Made by a program: the position numbers and the translations under genes
The notes under the pieces: model-generated
What the model was told of the DNA's origin: nothing
The model's database searches: none
The model's input: the letters and a program-made list of their open reading frames with translations, nothing else
Shown here: in pieces, positions 56,083-64,000 of the stretch
How the letters are laid out: every line of letters begins with the position of its first letter
Numbering within the stretch: the first letter of the stretch is position 1
From: Pilatotrama ljubarskyi
Taxonomy: Eukaryota > Basidiomycota > Agaricomycetes > Polyporales > Polyporaceae
Direction: 5' to 3'
Length of the DNA stretch: 64,000 nt
NCBI GenBank assembly: GCA_022385805.1
Contig: MU277680.1
Location: 194,693 to 258,692, forward strand

Positions 56083-58255
56083 CTATGCCTTCTCCTCCCA
56101 GTGATAATCACTAGGGGCCTTTACGTCCCACTGCGCTTCCAACACGATCGATTGCCCAGCAGGGATGCTGCACACCCATTCGTACAGCCCATCCTTCTCG
56201 CCGCCTTTCCCGTCCACAACCTTCGTCCACCGCACCTTGGCCGTGCGTTCGTCCCCGAGGCTGATGGAGATCTCTTCACCGTCCCTCGACTTCGCGAGCC
56301 CCTCGGGCTTCCGAAGCGAGACCGCGACCTGGCTGTCATCGTTTCCGAGCGGGATCGCGTCGCGGACGATCAGCTCGCCGATGTCGAATGTATGTTGGTT
56401 CCTGATCGTCGTCATTACCGTGCATGTCGTCGTCTTCTGAGGCTCAGCAAAGTTGCGGCGTGGCTCGTGTTCCGTCTTCAGGTCTCTGCGGTAGGAAACT
56501 TTGAGGGAGGTGTCGATCCCGAGCACGCATCCGAAGCTCTCGCCCCCGGGGATGAACTGTGTTCCGACGTCAGCCTTCGCCCTGGAGAACCCCAAGCTGA
56601 AACTACGAGCGGAGGACTCACTCCGATCGATGTCTTCGTGACGAAGCTATCGTTCATGAAAACGTGTACGGGGCCGGCGAGCAGATCGTACTCGCTCGTG
56701 TTCTTCACCTGGCACACGATGTACGCCGCCTGGCTCTTGCGCGGGACGCACTCGTAGTTGAGCGTAGACTTCAGATCCAGGGTTGCGACCGTGAGCTTGT
56801 GGTTCTGTCCGTCGCTCGGGAGAGAAACGGTGCCTTCGACGTGGTATCTGACCGATAACGCGCTGCGCTCTGGCGCGGCGGGCACAACGGGAGGGGCGCT
56901 GTTGCTGACAGAGTACCGTGCTTGCTCGGCGACGTCTCCAGTGACCTCGGCCCGCATACGATGCGGCTGGTCGTACTCTTGAGCCTCGGCATAGCCGCTT
57001 ACGGCGCGCCTGGCTCGTCCGAGTCGGCGTGGTTGTGGAGACGGTGACCGTCCGTATCTCGTCGGAGTCCTCGAGCGGTTCGAATGTTCTTCGCTAGAGA
57101 GGACAACGAATTCAGGGGCCGCGGTCGAGGCGACGATCACTGGCTCTGTATGGGAAAGCGCAGCCCGCCGCTTCATTCGTCTCCTGGGCACGTCCTCATC
57201 ACTAGAAGATCGGTCTCTAGTTGGGAATGATCTGGTTTGCTGTGATTGGCCAAGACATGCGTTACTCCATGCCCTTCCATCTTAAGCACAGGACGACTCA
57301 CCGACACGGTGGTCTGTGTGATTTTGAGAGCATCAAGGGAGGGGACGGTGAGTCGCTGCATAGCCTGCGAGTTGGCAGTGCTCAAAGTCAAGTTTGTGTC
57401 GCTCCAATCCTCGCCAGTGCTCTGTGAGGTAGTCGCGCAATAACGCAAGGAGACGTCAGCGGAAGGCTGGCCATCGGCCGTGATGGCGTGCAAATCGTAG
57501 AACGGCTGCCAACGGACACCAGAAACGACTAGTGGACGATGTTCCCTCAGCCTGACGCAGTATGAGCTATATGTCATACTCACGGTATGTCAGCTTGAGA
57601 TTGGCCTTGCAGTCCTGCTCGGCGACCAGGGTGACGCTGATTTCAGTGGTCGCTTCTCCCTTCCGGGCATTGCGGAGAAGCCAGAGCTTCTTGTCCAGCT
57701 CGTCGATCACTGAGTCGACTCTCTGCATTTCCTTCTTCACGGCCAGCTTCTCCTTTACGCATCTCTTCACGAAGTCCAGGAGCTGGCCGTCGACAGAAGC
57801 GTTATGGGTCTCAGTGGTCACCAGGCGTGCTGAATCGTCTATGAGTTCCAACTCGTGCTGGTGAATATGCCGCTCGGCCCTCAAGCCCTGGATAGCGGAC
57901 TCGAGGGAACGAATTTCGATTGACGCTTCGTCATCCTGCATTTTGGGGGCACCAGGAGGCTTGCGCCTACAAAGCACATCCACGACGTGCACGCCCTCAC
58001 TAGCTCCCGTGATCCTGGGTGATTCTGGGTCGACGTCGCGGGAAAGGCCGGATATCTCGATGACGTTCTTCCCGTCCTGTATCGACGAAAGCAACAGGGT
58101 CAAGGGTCAAGACGTGCATCACAGGCGAAGAAAGACGCACTTGCCTTAAGCTGCACTGCGAGGCTACGAACGAGCTCCGCCGTCGATGACTGGAAGATGG
58201 TCGCCGACATCACGGGCGTCGAAGAGGCCTTCACGGAAATCGTATTCACGAACAT
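56083..58255 (-). CDS. DUF4139 protein, copy C, 640 aa
   Basis: Five exons (58255-58145, 58076-57584, 57528-57302, 57239-56622, 56556-56083) give 641 codons. The pattern is DUF4140 (about residues 12-115: VQLKDGKNVIEISGLSRDV), a coiled coil (RHIHQHELELIDDSARLV, DELDKKLWLLRNARKGE) and then the long DUF4139 (from YLVSGVRWQPFYDLHAITAD to the end), as in the eukaryotic relatives of bacterial MucA-type proteins; function is unknown. An Arg/Ser-rich linker lies near residues 280-370. It ends LEAQWDVKAPSDYHWEE. Intron 1 has a GC donor (AAG|GCAAGT). It is tandem to copy D; exons 1 and 2 have equal lengths (111 and 493). Confidence 0.85.
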
Positions 58256-59058
58256 GGTGAGTGGCAGTGGGAACTAGGAGAGGTACAACCCCTAAGAGCT
58301 TGGCGCGACTCGCTCCTTTATATCTATGATCATCCGCATATGACAGGCTACAGCGCCTCCTGCGACATAGCTTCTGGGTGGGGTCCATCAGGCGTGTTCT
58401 GTGTCGGGAACTCAAGAACCTTGTTCTTTGACTCACATGCTTAAGGTTTGCCGCAGGTCGTGACCACTTTAGGCAGCGCGTTTGTTCTGATACTGGCAGT
58501 CCTGGGAGGAGGAGCTCGCCGCACCGAGACGGTCGCGCTAGGCGGCAACGCTCAAAGTCACCTGTTGTCCAACTGGGTGGATCGTGGGGATCGGCTCTTC
58601 ATGTACTTCGTCCCTGTTGTAATATTAGGACATGTGAGCAGAGAATACTCCAGGCTCGTGGTACCTCTGACGATGAAGTAGCATGGCTGCCATACTACTC
58701 TGGTGGCTGGCTTCAGTCGGAGCAAGTCATTACAGTACTGTCTGTGGAGGCTATAGCCCGGTGTAATCACGCCTAGCACTACGCTATCAGTAGAGGGCGG
58801 TGTGCTGTTGTAAGTCACCCAGGCTAGGCTGAGAAAACGAAAGGTGGACGAAGGTTACTGAGATGGCATGGTGAACACCGTAGTAGTCGCGTCGGACTCG
58901 GTTCCGCGAGGTGATCAGACGCCCGCAGTGCAAGCTCTACGAGCTATGCTTGAGCTTGAAGCTTGAAGGGCCAAACTATAGCTAGAACAGGCCGTCTACT
59001 ACCACTCGGAGGCCCGACAGACGATACTGCTATACGGCTTATAGGCCTACGGATCCAC
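58256..59058. other. Spacer between tandem DUF4139 genes
   Basis: 803 bases with no supportable gene; a plus-strand 77-codon frame at 58448 has a hydrophobic start but no support. It holds the copy C promoter and the copy D 3' flank. Confidence 0.4.
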
Positions 59059-61144
59059 TTATGCTTCCTCCCAATGGTAATCGCTTGGAGACTTGACGTC
59101 CCACTGCGCTTCCAGGAGGACAGTCTTGCCAGCCGGAATACTGCATACCCATTCGTACAGCCCATCCTTCTCGCCGCCTTTCCCGTCCACCACCTTCGTC
59201 CAACGCGCCTTCGCCGTACCTTCGTCTCCGAGGCTGAACGACACCTCTTCGCCGTCCTTCGACTTCGCGAGCCCCTCGGGCTTCCGGAGCGACACCGCAA
59301 CCTGGTCGTTGTACCCGAGCGGCACCGCGTCACGGACGATCAGCTCGCCGATATCGAAGGTGTGCTGGTTTCTGATCGTGGTCACTGCCGTACGCGTCGT
59401 CGTCTTGTAGGGCTCGGCGAAGTTGCGGCGTGGCTCGTGCTCCGTTTTCGAATCCTTGCGGTATGAGACCTTGAGTGAGGTGTCGACACCAAGCACGCAT
59501 CCGAAGCTCTCGCCTACGGGAATGAACTGCATCCGACGTCAGCACTTCATCGCAGAACTCAGTGCTGTGAGAAGGACACTCACTCCAAGCGACGTCTTGG
59601 TGACGAAACTGTCGTCCATGAACACGTGGACAGGACCAGCAAGCAGATCGTATTCGCTCGTGTTCTGCACCTGGCACACGATGAACGCCGCCTGGCTCTC
59701 GCGCGGGACACACTCGTAGTTCAGCGTCGACTTCAAGTCCAGGATCGCGACGGTGAGCTTGTGCTCCTGACCGTCGCTCGGCAGCGACACAGAACCCCTC
59801 ACACGGTACGCGACGGACAATGCGCTGCGCTCCGGAGCGATGGGAGCCGCACGCGTCTCGTCGTAGGCTCTATACGCAGGACTCGGGCTCCGGTGGCGAG
59901 CACGAACCCTTGGCGGCGGAGAAGGCGCCCTCTCGTAGGTTTCCTCAGCCCGGGAAACCGATGAGGACCGGGAGCGAGAGCGAGAGCGCCGACTTGGGCT
60001 GTCAGAGAAGCGCCGATCTGGTACAATCACCACGGGTGGGGCCGGAGGTGGTACAACCGGCTGATGGGGTTGGATTACGATGGGACTCGGCGCGACACTG
60101 AAGCCTGCTGGGACCTGATACTAACAGATCGAGTGCGGGGTCAGTGTACTGTTTCATCTGTAGGCATGGGCATGGGCCGCTCACATGCTGGTAGGTCATA
60201 GTAGCGTACATTTGCCTGATCTTGAGGGGGTTGAGAGTAGGAACAGTGAGTCGCTTGAGGGCGCGCGAGTTGGCGGTACTCAGAGTCAAGTCTGCGTCAG
60301 CCCAATCTTCGCCAGTGTCCTGGGATATTGTGGCACAGTAGTGTAGAGAGACGTCGGCTGAAGGTTGGCCATCGGCCGTAGTGGCGTGCAAATCGTAGAA
60401 CGGTTGCCAACTGACCCCAGAAACGACTACGGAAAAGATTTTCAGTCCGGCATTTGGATCGCAAACACATTGCACGTACGGTATGTCAGCTTGAGATCGG
60501 CCTTACAGTTCTGGTCTGCGACTAGGGTGACGCTGATCACAGTGGTCGCCTCTCCCTTACGGGCGTTCCGGAGAAACCAGAGCTTCTTGTCCAGCTCGTC
60601 GATCTCGGTGTCCAGTCTCTGTATTTCCTTTTTCACAGCCAGCTTCTCTGCCACGCACTTCTTCACGAAGTGGAGCAGCTGACCCTCGGCCGCAGCGTAG
60701 TGACTGTGCGTGGTCACCAAGCGCGCCGAATCGTCGATGAGCGTCAGCTCGTGCTGGCGTATCTGCCGCTCAGCTTCGAGGGCATGCATGGCAGACACGA
60801 CCAAGCGAACTTCGGCCGACGTCTCGTCCTCCTGCATCTGGGGCGCGTGGCGCGGCTTGCGCTTACACACGATGTCCAGGACGTGCACGCCATCGGCAGC
60901 GCCAGTGACCCTAGGTGAGTCAGCATCTACATTGTGAGAGATGCCGGAGATTTCAACAACGTTCTTCCCAGTCTGCGTGCACGATCGCCCCCGGTTTAGT
61001 ATCTAGGCGACGCGCGTACAAGGAGAAACTGACCTTGAGCTCGACTGCAAACCAGCGAGCCAGCTCGGCCGTCGAGGACTGGAAGATCGTCGCGAATTTC
61101 ACGGGAGCTGATGTCGCCTTCAAAGCAATCGTGTTGACGAACAT
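59059..61144 (-). CDS. DUF4139 protein, copy D, 616 aa
   Basis: Five exons (61144-61034, 60972-60480, 60426-60185, 60120-59584, 59526-59059) give 617 codons. Domain order matches copy C: DUF4140 (VELKTGKNVVEISGISHNV), coiled coil (RQIRQHELTLIDDSARLV, DELDKKLWFLRNARKGEA) and DUF4139 (LVSGVSWQPFYDLHATTADG to LEAQWDVKSPSDYHWEEA). The linker between the halves is Pro-rich here (QPHQPVVPPPAPPVVIVP) and then Arg/Ser-rich, and is the least conserved part. All five introns fall at matching places in the two copies, but intron 1 uses a GT donor (GTCAGT) where copy C has GC. Function unknown; no signal peptide or membrane span. Confidence 0.85.
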
Positions 61145-61919
61145 GGTGGCGGAGCAGGTGAAGGTCACTGAAGATGGTTGATTGCGGAGTGAGGTCTAAA
61201 TACCTGCAATCCTGATACCTCAGCGTCTTCGCGTAGGTGTTGGAATGAACCATCAGGCGTGCACGCCCTCAAGATCTGCGGCCCTGGCGCACATGCACAA
61301 ATCTTCCCACAGGATGCTACTTACCGGACATGCGCTAGCGCGCGAACAAAATCCGTGTCTGCAGTGGAAGGTGACGCTGCGTTCTTCCGCGGTTCATACG
61401 GACTTCCTCTGCCGACGTGCTGTGAGTCAGCGCATATAGTGACAGCACCACCGGCAGTGTCCAGACAGCCCGGATCGGTGTCAACGATACCTACAGTTGT
61501 TGCACCCCGACAGCCCATGGATGGACGTACAATGAGTACGCTCATGCGCAGATGGTTGAAAGGAACTTACCTTCAAGTTGGCGTGCGGGGACTCTTCTGG
61601 AATTCATGTCAATATAGACCTGGAGAACTTCAACTTCGACGGTCCACTGGAAGTAACCAGTCTGATGGGATGAGCGGCTGGGTCACGGTTCGCACGGGAG
61701 AACCGGCATCTTCGCAGAATGGGTGTATTGATACAAGTACAGTCTGACAAGCATTATAACGTGATAGGGTCAAGGACGGAGAATGCGGATCGAGGAAGTC
61801 GGTTGGTGCGATCTGGGCAGTGAGGTATACCGTGACCAGGGACGGCATGCTACACTTAAACAGGAGGCAAATGAGACTATGAGCATGTGATCCATCGGAT
61901 ATATGATGCCGACGCACCT
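61145..61919. promoter_or_regulatory. Copy D upstream region / ISD11 3' flank
   Basis: 775 bases with no supportable gene. Plus-strand frames at 61245-61747 lack motifs. Confidence 0.4.
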
Positions 61920-62264
61920 TCAATTGTCACTGCGGTCGTGCTGAGGTTTCTGCTTCTCTACAACCAGCCTCCATCCGCCGTACAGTTGGTTCACAATGGC
62001 GCTCCGCTTGAGGACGGCGAGCTCCTTGGCCTTTTCCTCGTAGAACGCAGCAAGCTTAGCTGGATCCGTCTCACTCTGTATCATGGCGGTCGGCGACGGT
62101 GTACACGACACGAAGGTGGCATGACTAACCTGGATCTCCCGGAAAGTGCTCTTCGTCCTCCGCACGAAGTAATGCCGGAAGTTGTATGAACTGAAGGACT
62201 GCGACGTGCGTAACATAGAATGGTAGAGGTGTAGGAGACTCTGCTTCGTCGGAGGAGAGGCCAT
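61920..62264 (-). CDS. ISD11: LYR-motif Fe-S assembly factor ISD11 (LYRM4), 96 aa
   Basis: Two exons (62264-62130 and 62075-61920) give 97 codons across a 54-nt intron in phase 0. Isd11 is the mitochondrial LYR protein that stabilises the cysteine desulfurase Nfs1 in Fe-S cluster assembly. The family pattern is good: LLHLYHSMLRTSQSFSSYNF with LYH in place of LYR, FRHYFVRRTKSTFREIQ, the TDPAKLAAFYEEKAKELAVL helix and KRSAIVNQLYGGWRLVVE. The LYH variant is notable, but the surrounding residues fit. Length is normal. Confidence 0.9.
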   Translation of the reverse strand: MASPPTKQSLLHLYHSMLRTSQSFSSYNFRHYFVRRTKSTFREIQVSHATFVSCTPSPTAMIQSETDPAKLAAFYEEKAKELAVLKRSAIVNQLYGGWRLVVEKQKPQHDRSDN

Positions 62265-62791
62265 GGCTGAGGTGGAGCAAGCGATGAGTCAAAGGCTCAG
62301 GACGATGAGGACGAGTCTTGGTCTGCCGGAGGGATACTGTATGACAGAGCCTCGGCAGGTACTGTAAGCGCTCGAGGGGCAATGGGCGCCAGCATGGGCC
62401 TCCATGCGGCGGAATTTGCCGTAGCTTGGTGTCTCGTCGTCCTCCTTCCGCAGAGTCCCTCTACTACATAATGGCGGCCGCTAGCAGTGAAACTCGTCCA
62501 AGGCAATTCTCCTATTGGAATGTACAAGCAGGTCACGCATACTCTGTGGAGTTGTCTGGCACACTACATGGCGGTAGGGAGGCTCAGGGGCCGACGTGTC
62601 CGGACTTGCCAGTGAACGTTTCTTGTCCCCACCGTGACCGTTTGCGTCTCCGGGTCGGACGGCACCTCCAGATGACTCCGCTCGACTCTCAAGAGCATAT
62701 AAGTATCTTCACTCCTCTTCCAATCCCTGGATAGCCTATTCACACCTCTCGGACCTACTCTCTGAGTTTCCCTACAGTTGTAACTTCCACA
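62265..62791. promoter_or_regulatory. Upstream region between ISD11 and F-box relic
   Basis: 527 bases between divergent starts; nothing else recognised. Confidence 0.4.
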
Positions 62792-64000
62792 ATGCACCCG
62801 TGCCTGCAAATCGCGGAGGTCGTCTCTATGATCTGCGCCTATTTGGACGGGCATGATTACGACTCACGCATTCACCATCCAACTCGCATCCGACATCGCC
62901 AGGGCAGCGCAATCAGCACTTTGCCGGCCCTCGCGCGGACGTGTCGTGCGCTGCACCAGCCTGCGCTTGATCAACTGTGGCGCGAAATACCTGATCTCTT
63001 CATATTGATTATGTGTCTCATGCCGCCCGAGCTACTGAGATACGATGAATCCACCCAGACATTGGTAAGTATATGCGCTCGTTCCATGCTGCAGGAATTC
63101 CCGCTGATCGCTATACATTGCTGCAGTTCAACATGCGGTCCGCAAGCGAGGCCGAGTGGAGAGGCTCGATTCATATGTACAACGGATTCGAGCTGTCGGA
63201 ATCGCGACCCAGCCGGGATACCTTTCCGAGCGCTCGACGCAGAGTCCATTCTTCGACCGCTCGTGACCCATTTGAGCAACGGAGCGACCGAGAGTGATGT
63301 GCTCTTCCCGCGTCTCGTTCACGTTGTCTATCATCCGTCCTGGACGCACGAACTGTACTCCCGCTTGCTCCTCAACCCCCAGTTGCGAGAGCTCCGACTT
63401 CCCACGGTCGCTTTTACGGATGTTGTAAGTCTGCTGTCCTCCCGCCCTGACTGAAAGTACTCATCCACCGGCACGCAGTCCGACTGGAGTTTTGGTCCCA
63501 ATATCTCCCATCATAGCTATCCGGTGATGACTAAGCACATCGGTAGACTGGCCTACCACATTGTCCCTGCTGTTCGCCGAATGCATGATTTCCGGGCGGT
63601 GTGGACAAAGGCGACGCTATGGGACTCGGACACCTTGGACTATCTCGGCTCGCTACCGAACCTCACGGCCTTTGCATTGGAAAGCGGCTGGGGTGCTATC
63701 ATGTACCCTCCCCGCGCTGAGCTAAAGCAGAGAGCCTTTCCTGCCGTGACCCAGCTCCTGTGTCCACTGCCTCCCGGGAAGCGCCGGAGTTCCTAGCTCA
63801 CATTGATCCCGTCTCCCTGCAGGCCGTTACAATTTATTGGAAATACATATACGACGATGTCGATTCGTCGGAGGCCTCCTGTTGGAATGCTTTACAGAGC
63901 TACCCTACTTCAAACAACTCCAGCACCTCTCCGTAGTCATGTACGAGGGAATGGAGCGGCGGATTCCAGACAGATCCCGCCCTCCCGGTGAAATCGCCAC
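62792..64000 (+). pseudogene. Decayed F-box gene, running off the right edge
   Basis: An ATG at 62792 opens an F-box-family start (IAEVVSMICAYLDG, LPALARTCRALHQPALDQLW, VLR-type LLRYDE), and a GTAAGT donor follows near 63065. Later pieces fit the same family but in shifting frames: FNMRSASEAEWRGSIHMYNG, then GIPFRALDAESILRPLVTHL to LRELRLPTVAFTDV, an intron of about 54 nt, LPNLTAFALESGWGA, then EAPEFLAHIDPVSLQAV and finally LPYFKQLQHLSVVMYEGM at the edge. At least three frame changes have no intron solution. The order is intact, so this is a young pseudogene or poor sequence; the 3' end is outside the window. Confidence 0.6.

Noticed and set aside
58448..58681. Plus-strand 77-codon frame with a hydrophobic N-terminus
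   Set aside because: It starts with no promoter mark, has no second exon and lies between minus-strand genes; likely chance.
1..64000. CRISPR arrays, operons, transposons or long terminal repeats
   Set aside because: No regularly spaced direct repeats, transposase motifs or paired long repeats were seen; the split genes show that this is eukaryotic nuclear DNA.

Overview
The window looks like nuclear DNA of a filamentous basidiomycete (Agaricomycetes, most likely a Polyporales-type wood decayer). Genes are dense, on both strands, and cut by many introns of about 45-80 nt with GTRNGT-like donors. The families present include FunK1 kinases, DUF7918 proteins, decaying F-box genes and heme-thiolate peroxidases. 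Exon limits were chosen by eye from splice sites, reading phase and remembered family patterns; nothing was searched or run.

0-25 kb is mostly conserved housekeeping: an unrecognised protein (795-1765), a 775-aa coiled-coil protein head-to-head with serine palmitoyltransferase LCB1, SOF1 (rRNA processing) head-to-head with RTF1 (Paf1 complex), the autophagy kinase ATG1, the multidomain folate enzyme FOL1 head-to-head with EMC2, ribosomal protein eS30 and an aryl-alcohol-dehydrogenase-type aldo-keto reductase.

25-41 kb is more accessory: a FunK1 kinase, the SPOUT arginine methyltransferase SFM1 with a 10-nt exon, an intron-containing tRNA-Lys(CUU), two tandem heme-thiolate peroxidases with identical exon lengths, a Nudix protein, and a loose group of small secreted or single-pass membrane proteins, one apparently interrupted by a stop.

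41-64 kb mixes both types: a very large Sds3-like histone deacetylase complex subunit, two intact F-box genes and two decayed ones, a DUF7918 protein ending in a SUMO-interacting-type motif, URM1, RCF1, a tandem pair of DUF4139 proteins and the Fe-S assembly factor ISD11. Working links are visible only in part: URM1 and tRNA-Lys belong to tRNA biology, RCF1 and ISD11 to mitochondria, SOF1, eS30 and SFM1 to ribosomes, RTF1 and SDS3 to chromatin. They are not arranged as a functional cluster. No transposon, CRISPR array or obviously new multigene system was seen. The most interesting points are the eS30 frame break, the two tandem duplications, the GC-AG introns, the tiny exons and the F-box turnover.
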